Part shown: piece after piece, positions 7,406 to 13,481 of the stretch
Position numbering within the stretch: the stretch's first letter is position 1
Layout: every line of letters begins with the position of its first letter
Assembly (NCBI GenBank): GCA_903901905.1
Contig: CAIUSQ010000152.1
Location: 1 to 13,692 of the forward strand
From: an uncultured Actinomycetes bacterium
GTDB taxonomy: Bacteria > Actinomycetota > Actinomycetes > Nanopelagicales > Nanopelagicaceae
Length of the DNA stretch: 13,692 bases
Direction: 5' to 3'
Made by a program: the position numbers and the translations under genes
Notes under the pieces: generated by a model
Seen by the model: only the letters and a program-made list of their open reading frames with translations
What the model was told of the DNA's origin: nothing
The model's database searches: none

Positions 7406-8758
7406 ATGAACCAACCAGATCACGCCCGAGGTCAAGAAGTTTTCAACCTAGACCGAGCCCATATATTTCACTCCTGGTCTGCGCAAGGCCTCATTTCTCC
7501 ATTACCCGTACAAACTGGCAAAGGATCATATTTCTGGGATTTTGACGGGAATAAGTTCCTAGATTTTTCATCACAACTTGTTTTTACAAACATTGGTTTT
7601 CAGCACCCAAAGGTAGTCAAAGCTATCCAAGAACAAGCAGAGTTATTAGCAACAGTGGCGCCACAACATGCTAACGAGGCGCGCAGTAACGCCGCTAAAT
7701 TGATTACTGATAGAACCGAACCACATTTAAATAAAGTTTTCTTTACAAATGGTGGAGCAGATGGTGTTGAAAATGCGATCCGCATGGCACGAATCCACAC
7801 ACATCGTCATAAAGTTTTGTCTTTCTATCGCTCCTATCATGGCAATACAACATCAGCGATTTCGGCAACGGGTGATCCTCGACGTTGGCCAAATGAGTTT
7901 GCATACGGGCACGTTCATTTCTTCGGACCATTCCTTTATCGCACAGCGTTTTGGGCAGAGAGTGAAGAACAAGAATGCGCTCGCGCACTCAAGCATTTGG
8001 AAGATGTAATTAAATTCGAAGGCCCAAATACTGTCGCTGCTATTTTGATTGAATCAGTTGTTGGAACAGCAGGAATCCTGGCCCCGCCAAAGGGTTATTT
8101 AGAAGGTGTTCGTGCTTTGTGCGATAAGTATGGAATCATTTGGATCGCAGATGAAGTTATGTCTGGATTTGGCAGAACTGGAAAATGGTTTGCATACAAA
8201 CATTCAACCGTATCACCAGATTTAATCGTTTTTGCAAAGGGCGTAAATTCAGGTTACGTGCCATTGGGTGGCGTAATAATTTCAGATGCAATCGCTGCTA
8301 CTTTTGATCAAAAAGTTTTCCCTGGTGGCTTAACGTACTCAGGCCATCCAATCGCATGCGCTGCCGCTGTCGCTACTCTTAAAGTGATGGCAGATGAAAA
8401 AATAGTGGAAAATGCGGCAGAGATTGGCGAAAAAGTTATTGGACCAGCGCTGCGTGAATTAGCACAGAAACATAAAGTAATTGGAGAAGTTCGTGGGTTG
8501 GGTGTTTTCTGGGCTTTGGATTTAGTGAGTGATCGCAAAACGCGGGAGCCCCTTGCACCTTACGGTGCAACTAGCCCTGCAATGAAGGAATTAGTAGCAG
8601 CTACTACAAAACTAGGTGTTTTCCCATTTACAAACTTCAATCGCATGCACGTGGTTCCTCCATGTAATGTTTCTAAAGAAGAGGTACTAGAAGGTGTTGC
8701 TGTTTTGGATCAAGCCTTTGCAACTATTTCACATCACTACACAGGAGCTGATGCGTGA
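7406..8758 (+). CDS. Class III omega-aminotransferase (PLP-dependent)
   Basis: PLP-dependent aminotransferase of the omega-amino acid/taurine:pyruvate group, 450 residues from the ATG at 7406. Visible features in this numbering: substrate-side HSWSAQG (about 22-28), the FFTNGGADGVENAIRMAR phosphate-binding segment (113-130), SYHGNT, the Asp contacting the PLP ring nitrogen in IADEVMSGFGR (D249), and the Schiff-base Lys in FAKGVNSGYVP (K278). The frame can be extended to a TTG at 7394, but that has no ribosome site; the ATG has an AGGGGG directly against it, so initiation is not certain. It overlaps the downstream dehydrogenase by four bases (GTGA). The pairing suggests transamination of beta-alanine, 3-aminoisobutyrate or a similar omega-amino acid to a semialdehyde. 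The resemblance to proteins labelled taurine-pyruvate aminotransferase leaves the substrate open. Confidence 0.9.
   Translation: MNQPDHARGQEVFNLDRAHIFHSWSAQGLISPLPVQTGKGSYFWDFDGNKFLDFSSQLVFTNIGFQHPKVVKAIQEQAELLATVAPQHANEARSNAAKLITDRTEPHLNKVFFTNGGADGVENAIRMARIHTHRHKVLSFYRSYHGNTTSAISATGDPRRWPNEFAYGHVHFFGPFLYRTAFWAESEEQECARALKHLEDVIKFEGPNTVAAILIESVVGTAGILAPPKGYLEGVRALCDKYGIIWIADEVMSGFGRTGKWFAYKHSTVSPDLIVFAKGVNSGYVPLGGVIISDAIAATFDQKVFPGGLTYSGHPIACAAAVATLKVMADEKIVENAAEIGEKVIGPALRELAQKHKVIGEVRGLGVFWALDLVSDRKTREPLAPYGATSPAMKELVAATTKLGVFPFTNFNRMHVVPPCNVSKEEVLEGVAVLDQAFATISHHYTGADA
8743..8747 (+). promoter_or_regulatory. Ribosome binding site fixing the GTG start of mmsA
   Basis: AGGAG lies 7 bases before the GTG at 8755 and inside the end of the aminotransferase gene. 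The nearby ATG at 8751 is in another frame, so GTG is the start. Confidence 0.75.
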
Positions 8759-10242
8759 GAATCACACACTTTGTGAATGGAAAATCATGGGATGGGAAAG
8801 CAGAGAGATCTGGTGAAGTCTTTAACCCTGCCACTGGTGAAGTGACTGGCCATGTGGATTTTGCATCAAATGCCGTTGTCGACGAAGTAGTTGCATCGGC
8901 TCAAAAAGCATTTGAAGAATGGCGCTCAACTTCATTAGCTAAGCGAACTCAAATCCTTTTTGCTTTTCGAGAGATACTAAATGCCCGCAAAGAAGAAGTG
9001 GCAGCATTGATTACAGCTGAGCATGGAAAAGTTTTGTCGGATGCGCTAGGTGAAGTTACTCGCGGGCAAGAAGTCGTAGAGTTTGCATGCGGTATCGCAC
9101 ACCTTCTTAAGGGTGGGTACACGGAAGGCGCATCTACCGATGTAGATGTCTATTCAATCCGTCAACCACTTGGAGTGGTTGCGATTATTTCTCCTTTTAA
9201 TTTTCCAGCGATGGTTCCGATGTGGTTTTTCCCAGTAGCAATTGCTGCAGGAAATGCTGTAATTATTAAACCATCAGAAAAGGATCCATCTGCAATCAAC
9301 TTAATTGCGCAGATGTGGAAAGATGCGGGTTTGCCAGATGGAGTGTTTAACGTTGTGCACGGAGATAAAGTTGCAGTCGATCGTTTAATTGAGCACCCTG
9401 ATGTGAAATCTTTATCTTTTGTAGGTTCAACACCGGTAGCTAAATACATTTACGAAAAAGGGACAGCACAAGGAAAACGCATTCAAGCTTTAGGTGGAGC
9501 GAAAAACCACATGCTGGTGCTTCCAGATGCGAATCTAGATTTAGCTGCAGATGCAGCGGTGAATGCAGGATTTGGTTCAGCAGGTGAGCGATGCATGGCC
9601 ATTTCTGTGTTGGTAGCCGTTGAGCCAATTGCTGATGCGCTTATTGAGAAAATTAAAGAGAGAATGTTAAAACTCAATACAGGTGATGGAACTAAAGGAA
9701 GCGACATGGGCCCTCTAGTAACTAGAGTCCATCGTGACAAAGTTGCATCATTTGTTGATGCAGGAGTCAATGAAGGTGCGAAATTAGTTGTCGATGGTCG
9801 TAATCCAAAAGTCAATGGGGCATCAAATGGCTTTTGGCTCGGACCGACGCTATTTGACGGAGTAAGCCCACAGATGAGTATTTACAAGGAAGAAATCTTT
9901 GGACCGGTATTAAGTGTTGTTAGAGTTAAGACCTACAACGAAGGTGTTTCATTAATTAATGCTCACCCATATGGAAATGGAACGGCAATATTTACCAACG
10001 ACGGCGGTGCAGCACGTAAGTTCCAAAATGAAATTCAAGTGGGAATGATTGGTGTCAATGTTCCAATCCCAGTACCTACCGCCTATTACTCTTTTGGAGG
10101 TTGGAAATCTTCTTTGTTTGGTGACACCCATGCCCACGGTACTGAAGGAGTCCACTTCTTTACACGCGGAAAGGTTGTTACAAGCCGTTGGTTAGATCCA
10201 AGCCATGGTGGAATTAACTTGGGTTTCCCTCAAAATAATTAG
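8755..10242 (+). CDS. mmsA: CoA-acylating (methyl)malonate-semialdehyde dehydrogenase
   Basis: NAD+- and CoA-dependent aldehyde dehydrogenase that converts methylmalonate semialdehyde to propionyl-CoA, or malonate semialdehyde to acetyl-CoA, with loss of CO2; 495 residues, a normal length. Motifs: PFNFPAMVPMWFFP (147-160), KPSEKDP (172-178), SFVGSTPVAKYIY (221-233), ALGGAKNH (245-252) and the catalytic Cys in GSAGERCMAIS (C280). The general-base Glu of hydrolytic aldehyde dehydrogenases (ELGG) is Ala here (ALGG), and AKNH follows, both as in CoA-acylating members such as MmsA/IolA. The GTG start overlaps the aminotransferase stop, so the two enzymes are made together and the semialdehyde can be consumed at once. 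A tRNA-Ser-like sequence begins 20 bases after the stop. Confidence 0.94.
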   Translation: MRITHFVNGKSWDGKAERSGEVFNPATGEVTGHVDFASNAVVDEVVASAQKAFEEWRSTSLAKRTQILFAFREILNARKEEVAALITAEHGKVLSDALGEVTRGQEVVEFACGIAHLLKGGYTEGASTDVDVYSIRQPLGVVAIISPFNFPAMVPMWFFPVAIAAGNAVIIKPSEKDPSAINLIAQMWKDAGLPDGVFNVVHGDKVAVDRLIEHPDVKSLSFVGSTPVAKYIYEKGTAQGKRIQALGGAKNHMLVLPDANLDLAADAAVNAGFGSAGERCMAISVLVAVEPIADALIEKIKERMLKLNTGDGTKGSDMGPLVTRVHRDKVASFVDAGVNEGAKLVVDGRNPKVNGASNGFWLGPTLFDGVSPQMSIYKEEIFGPVLSVVRVKTYNEGVSLINAHPYGNGTAIFTNDGGAARKFQNEIQVGMIGVNVPIPVPTAYYSFGGWKSSLFGDTHAHGTEGVHFFTRGKVVTSRWLDPSHGGINLGFPQNN

Positions 10243-10258
10243 GTGAAATTAACCCTGT

Positions 10259-10352
10259 ACTTGGAGAGGTCGCATAGCCCGGTCAAGTGCGCCTCACTGC
10301 TAACGAGGTAAGGGGTTAAAGCCTTCAGCAGTTCAAATCTCCTCGTCTCCGC
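10259..10352 (+). repeat. Left copy of a 94-bp direct repeat around tRNA-Ser
   Basis: Matches 11311-11404 in 90 of 94 positions. The match covers the entire tRNA, five extra bases in total (ACTT before it and a C after it), and then stops. The two copies bound an islet of about 1 kb. Confidence 0.9.
10263..10351 (+). pseudogene. Decayed tRNA-Ser(GCU) copy
   Basis: An 89-base tRNA-Ser with anticodon GCT at 10299-10301, long variable arm and TTCAAAT T-loop, but with four differences from the intact copy at 11315. Two of them break stem pairs: base 6 makes a G-G clash in the acceptor stem, and base 67 makes a C-C clash in the T stem. The other two (bases 23 and 52) are in the D loop and variable-arm loop. 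It begins 20 bases after the mmsA stop without room for a promoter of its own, so it could be transcribed only by read-through. CCA is not encoded. I infer a degenerating duplicate; a weakly functional tRNA is possible. Confidence 0.7.
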
Positions 10353-10397
10353 ACTTAAAGAGATTCTAATTTATTCAGATCTCTGCGACCCTTGCGC

Positions 10398-10538
10398 ATG
10401 AATTCTTTGCGCACCGGTTACATGTATCACGAACTATTTGGTTGGCACGATACCGGTACAATCACCGATTTCTTTCCTTCAAATCCTGCCGAAGGATTAC
10501 AACCATTTGTTAATTATGAAAATGCTGGAATCACATGA
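10398..10538 (+). pseudogene. N-terminal stub of a class II histone-deacetylase-like (acetylpolyamine/AcuC superfamily) gene
   Basis: An ATG frame of 46 codons, ending in TGA, encodes RTGYMYHELFGWHDTGT followed by LQPFVNYEN. This matches, from memory, the opening of bacterial class II HDAC-like amidohydrolases, which start TGYV(Y/W)HE..(Y/G)WHDTG and continue ..QP..N.E.PE.KRR. Full members are roughly 350-400 residues, so close to 90% of the gene, including all zinc-site residues, is missing; no continuation is seen in other frames before the terminator at 10561. There is no ribosome site before the ATG. It is probably the left-over end of a deleted gene, possibly once an operon mate of the upstream aminotransferase and dehydrogenase. 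A short functional peptide cannot be excluded. Confidence 0.6.
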
Positions 10539-10560
10539 GTAATTAAAATTTGCTTACATT

Positions 10561-10604
10561 AAAAAGCGTTAAGGCCCCGGTATAAAATGCACCAGGGCCT
10601 TAAC
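10561..10604 (-). terminator. Rho-independent terminator of the secreted-protein gene
   Basis: A 10-bp perfect stem, GTTAAGGCCC/GGGCCTTAAC, extends through one more pair and GGT/ACC to 14 bp with a 9-base loop (whole hairpin 10568-10604). Read on the minus strand the interrupting pair is a U-G wobble and the stem is followed by GC and five Ts (10565-10561). Read on the plus strand it is a C-A mismatch with a weaker T run. The minus orientation is therefore favoured, 20 bases after the stop of the gene ending at 10624, although it may stop plus-strand read-through too. Confidence 0.85.
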
Positions 10605-10623
10605 TTTAGATTAAACCTACCTT

Positions 10624-11157
10624 TTAATATCCGTAGCTAAACGAAAACTCCTTGACAATTAGTGGAGTTTTGAATTTTGGATCGCTTTCATCCTGATATT
10701 TCAACTCAAAAACTCCAGAGTCACCTATTTTCATCCCAGAGATAACGGTCTTACCTTCTAAGTACTCTACAGTTCGTTCCGCATCATTGAAATTAGTTCT
10801 CCAACCCATATAAAAATGGAAACACTCAGTGCCTACTACCTGATTAACTTGAAGATCACAGTTATTTCCTTTTGAATCAATGAGAGTCAGTGTGACTTTG
10901 TTTCCTTCCCATTGCTGTGAAACCGTTAGTAAGGAACTGATTTTATAGACAGCTACACCAGGACCATAAATCTTTTTACCTTTTACAAGAGCACAAGTGT
11001 AGACAACAGATTTATTGGACCAAGTAGTTGGCGCAACAGTCGTCTTTGAACCTACAGTTTTGCAGGTAGCTCCAGATTTAACCGCTTGTGCAGCATGGGC
11101 ACCAGAAAGTGGCGTCCCGAGTAAAAGCAGGGAAACAATGATTGCGATTTTTTTCAT
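10624..11157 (-). CDS. Secreted four-cysteine protein of unknown function
   Basis: A 177-residue protein with a Sec signal peptide: MKKIAIIVSLLLLG, then a small-residue stretch ending in GAHA (cleavage likely near residue 22). The frame is open 28 codons further upstream, but the start chosen has a CGGAG ribosome site 5 bases before it and puts the signal peptide at the N terminus. The mature protein has four Cys (C32, C55, C100, C112), which could form two disulfides. Residues 28-66 (TCKTVGSKTTV..TWSNKSVVYTCALVKGKKIYG) resemble a short motif I recall in many small secreted proteins of planktonic actinobacteria. The remainder looks beta-rich, ending in aromatic FSFSYGY. It lies alone on the minus strand between two tRNA-Ser copies and has a strong terminator. 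I do not recognise a family or function. Confidence 0.8.
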   Translation of the reverse strand: MKKIAIIVSLLLLGTPLSGAHAAQAVKSGATCKTVGSKTTVAPTTWSNKSVVYTCALVKGKKIYGPGVAVYKISSLLTVSQQWEGNKVTLTLIDSKGNNCDLQVNQVVGTECFHFYMGWRTNFNDAERTVEYLEGKTVISGMKIGDSGVFELKYQDESDPKFKTPLIVKEFSFSYGY

Positions 11158-11162
11158 ATTGG

Positions 11163-11166
11163 CTCC
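11163..11166 (-). promoter_or_regulatory. Ribosome binding site of the secreted-protein gene
   Basis: GGAG on the minus strand, followed by CCAAT and then ATG at 11157. It selects the internal Met over the longer open frame reaching 11241. Confidence 0.7.
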
Positions 11167-11273
11167 GAATTCTGAGTCGTTAGACCCTTCTAAGAAATCA
11201 CCAAAACTTACGTTTAAGAAAAGGTTTTTAAAGCGTAGCAACTCAGGACGAATATGACCTAAACATGGGTGTG

Positions 11274-11301
11274 TTCACCTCAAGCGATTTACAGGTAAAC
11301 T
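11274..11301 (+). promoter_or_regulatory. Candidate promoter of the intact tRNA-Ser
   Basis: TTCACC (11274-11279) and TAAACT (11296-11301) are 16 bases apart; the -10 ends 13 bases before the first base of the tRNA, leaving a short leader for processing. The decayed copy has no such element in front of it. Called by eye. Confidence 0.4.
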
Positions 11302-11310
11302 AGGGCTACC

Positions 11311-11404
11311 ACTTGGAGACGTCGCATAGCCCGGTCGAGTGCGCCTCACTGCTAACGAGGTAAGGTGTTAAAGCCTTCAGGAGTTCAAATCTCCTCGTCT
11401 CCGC
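11311..11404 (+). repeat. Right copy of the 94-bp direct repeat around tRNA-Ser
   Basis: Partner of 10259-10352, with four mismatches. The two copies are in the same orientation and 1052 bases apart, start to start. Confidence 0.9.
11315..11403 (+). tRNA. serT: tRNA-Ser, anticodon GCU
   Basis: An 89-base type II tRNA reading AGC/AGU codons. Acceptor stem GGAGACG/CGTCTCC is fully paired, with discriminator G. The D stem is GCA/TGC. The anticodon stem CCTCA/CGAGG encloses loop CTGCTAA with GCT at 11351-11353; its last pair is A-C. The variable arm is AAGG/CCTT with an 8-base loop, and the T arm AGGAG/CTCCT encloses TTCAAAT. The long variable arm and anticodon agree on serine. CCA is not encoded. 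fprA starts 36 bases later without an intervening terminator. Confidence 0.93.
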
Positions 11405-11430
11405 TCAGTTATACATCTTTACCGTAAAGT

Positions 11431-11439
11431 GAGGAAAAG
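11431..11439 (+). promoter_or_regulatory. Ribosome binding site fixing the TTG start of fprA
   Basis: GAGG followed by AAAAG sits directly upstream of TTG at 11440. The TTG puts the FAD-binding fold at the expected N-terminal position, so it is preferred over any later ATG. Confidence 0.7.
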
Positions 11440-12717
11440 TTGCCAACTTATAAAGTAGCAATTGTTGGCGCAGGCCCTGCAGGTTACTTCGCTGCACAAG
11501 CACTTAATAACTCTGCAAATAATAACCGCAGTTTTGCTATTGATATGTTTGAACGCCTACCAACACCATGGGGCCTAGTGCGAAGCGGTGTTGCACCAGA
11601 TCATCCAAAGATTAAGACGGTTTCTAAGGTATTTGAAAAAATAGCTACGGGAGAAAACTTTCGTCTCTTTGCAAACATTGAAATCGGTAAAGATCTTTCA
11701 GTAGAGCAGTTACAAGATAGATATGACGCAGTAATTATTGCAACGGGCACATCTCTAGGTAAAAACTTAGGAATTGTAGGTGAAAATCTACGAGGGTCTC
11801 TATCGGCTGCAAGTTTTGTTCCTTGGTATAACGCACACCCAGAATTTTCTGGCGTTGATGTACCTATGGATTCCGGTACTGCAGTTGTAATCGGTGGGGG
11901 CAATGTGGCAATGGATGTGGCAAGAATGTTGGCATTAGAACCAAAAGAGTTAGATCCAACCGATACTGCAGATCATGCGATCGAAGCATTTAAGAAGAGT
12001 GCGATTCGAAAGGTGTATATCGCTATTCGTCGAGGCGCTGAGCATGCCGCTTTTACTTCTCCAGAACTTCGTGATCTTCCAAAGTTAGAGCACACAAATG
12101 TCATTATCAAGGAAGATGAAATCAATGCGGCTATCGCCAGAGTTGGAGATTCTCCTGAAAAAGATGTAAAGAGTAATCTAGATGCGATGTTACACATTGC
12201 TCAAAATCAAAAAACTGAGCATGATCGGACAATAGAATTCTTGTTCTTTCACACACCAAAAGAGATTCAAGGCAGTAATCAAGTTGAAGGTGTTGTTTTT
12301 TCAACACCAAATGGTGAGGTCACAATTAAATCTGGCCTAGTGGTTACAGCAATTGGCTATAACGCAATAGATATACCTGGAATTCCATTTGAAAATGGCA
12401 AGGTAGTAAATAGCGATGGCCGAGTCAATGGGAATATGTATGTCGTTGGTTGGGCAAAGCGTGGGCCATCAGGAGTGATTGGCACCAACAAATCTGATGC
12501 AGCAGCAGTTATAGAACTACTAAATCAAGATTTAAGTGAGCCAAAAAACAAGAGCGACATTGCAGAGTTACTTAAGGACAAAAAAGTAGTCACACAAAAG
12601 GAATGGGAAGCAATCAATGCTGCAGAGATTGCAGCAGGAGAGCCGCTATCTAAACCAAGGCGAAAAGGCATTAGTTGGGACGAACTAATGGCACACGCTG
12701 AAATTTATTTCTTTTAG
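11440..12717 (+). CDS. fprA: Ferredoxin/adrenodoxin-type NADP+ reductase (FprA family)
   Basis: FAD-containing reductase that moves electrons between NADPH and ferredoxin; cytoplasmic, 425 residues from a TTG start, somewhat shorter than the roughly 456 of mycobacterial FprA. Motifs: FAD fold VAIVGAGPAGYFAA (G10, G12, G15), the adrenodoxin-reductase hallmark PTPWGLVRSGVAPDHP (41-56), second dinucleotide fold VVIGGGNVAMDVAR (149-162), the NADP-phosphate segment IRRGAEHAAFTSPELR (196-211), and C-terminal GWAKRGPSGVIGTNKSDA. Many actinobacteria use this enzyme to supply reduced ferredoxin for P450s, sulfite reductase or desaturation; the partner is not visible here. It is probably cotranscribed with, or reads through from, the tRNA-Ser upstream, and converges on tauE with an 8-base gap. 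Confidence 0.93.
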   Translation: MPTYKVAIVGAGPAGYFAAQALNNSANNNRSFAIDMFERLPTPWGLVRSGVAPDHPKIKTVSKVFEKIATGENFRLFANIEIGKDLSVEQLQDRYDAVIIATGTSLGKNLGIVGENLRGSLSAASFVPWYNAHPEFSGVDVPMDSGTAVVIGGGNVAMDVARMLALEPKELDPTDTADHAIEAFKKSAIRKVYIAIRRGAEHAAFTSPELRDLPKLEHTNVIIKEDEINAAIARVGDSPEKDVKSNLDAMLHIAQNQKTEHDRTIEFLFFHTPKEIQGSNQVEGVVFSTPNGEVTIKSGLVVTAIGYNAIDIPGIPFENGKVVNSDGRVNGNMYVVGWAKRGPSGVIGTNKSDAAAVIELLNQDLSEPKNKSDIAELLKDKKVVTQKEWEAINAAEIAAGEPLSKPRRKGISWDELMAHAEIYFF

Positions 12718-12725
12718 ATTTTAAA

Positions 12726-13481
12726 TCAAGCGCGCATGATTTGAACAGCATTGAGCGCAATAATCGCCAACGCAACAACAATTCCCAATTGTCGCGCTGG
12801 TAGTTTTCCAACTAAGCGAGCAGCAATAGGGGCAGCGATCACACCACCAAGTGCTAAGCCGCCCACAATTCCCCAATCGATATCTATACGACCAATCTGC
12901 AATAAAAATCCTGTGGAAGCTGATAATGCAACTACGAACTCAGCTGCACTCACCGTTCCAATAACTTTACGGGGTTCAGTCGCAGTTGTGGTGATTAGCG
13001 TTGGCGTAACGATTGGCCCCCAACCGCCGCCACCAGATGCATCAACAAAACCTCCAGTAAAGCCAAGGTAGGTTAAAAAGTTAGGATTTGTAATTTCGAC
13101 CATATTTACCTGGCCCTGTGATTTGAATACATTGCGATAAAGAAGTAGAAAACCTAAGAAAAGCAGAAGCGTTGAGATGAAAATCTTTGAACTCGAAAGA
13201 TCAATAAATGATAAAAATGTTGCACCTAAAAAGGCTCCAATTCCACCAGGAATTGCCAACCGCACCAAAATTCTTTTATCAATGTTTTCCGCGTGCCAAT
13301 GAGAAACACCTGATGCAAGAGTTGTCCCGATTTCTGCAAAGTGCACTGCTGCTGATGCGACAGCTGCTGATGCACCAAGAGTCACAAGAAGTGTTGAGCT
13401 TGTAAGACCAAAGCCCATGCCGAGTGATCCATCAATGAGTTGAGCTGTACTACCTACGAGGGCAAAAATTATCCAGTTCAC
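12726..13481 (-). CDS. TauE/SafE-family anion exporter
   Basis: A polytopic membrane protein of 251 residues from the TauE/SafE (former DUF81) family, members of which are implicated in export of sulfite, sulfoacetate or other organic sulfur anions. Hydrophobic segments fill most of the chain in two halves. The first half carries [17 protein letters not shown] (13-29), and the second carries [17 protein letters not shown] (145-161), the glycine-rich motif diagnostic for the family. The start is GTG at 13481, overlapping the cysC stop in a GTGA junction, so it is translationally coupled to APS kinase. That context favours a sulfur-compound substrate, but specificity cannot be read from sequence. 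Its stop lies 8 bases from that of fprA. Confidence 0.9.
   Translation of the reverse strand: MNWIIFALVGSTAQLIDGSLGMGFGLTSSTLLVTLGASAAVASAAVHFAEIGTTLASGVSHWHAENIDKRILVRLAIPGGIGAFLGATFLSFIDLSSSKIFISTLLLFLGFLLLYRNVFKSQGQVNMVEITNPNFLTYLGFTGGFVDASGGGGWGPIVTPTLITTTATEPRKVIGTVSAAEFVVALSASTGFLLQIGRIDIDWGIVGGLALGGVIAAPIAARLVGKLPARQLGIVVALAIIALNAVQIMRA

Noticed and set aside
9162..9815. Antisense open frames across mmsA
   Set aside because: They mirror codon bias of the sense gene, show no recognisable protein features and have no start signals.
10359..10384. Inverted repeat AGAGAT ... ATCTCT after the left tRNA copy as a terminator
   Set aside because: Only 6 bp of AT-rich stem with a 14-base loop and no T run afterwards; likely chance.
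11158..11241. N-terminal extension of the secreted protein by 28 residues
   Set aside because: It would place the signal peptide internally and ignore the GGAG site 5 bases before the internal ATG.
10259..11404. Phage or integrative-element attachment sites at tRNA-Ser
   Set aside because: No integrase, excisionase or phage gene is present, and the repeat covers the whole tRNA with substitutions in one copy, unlike a usual short identical att core.
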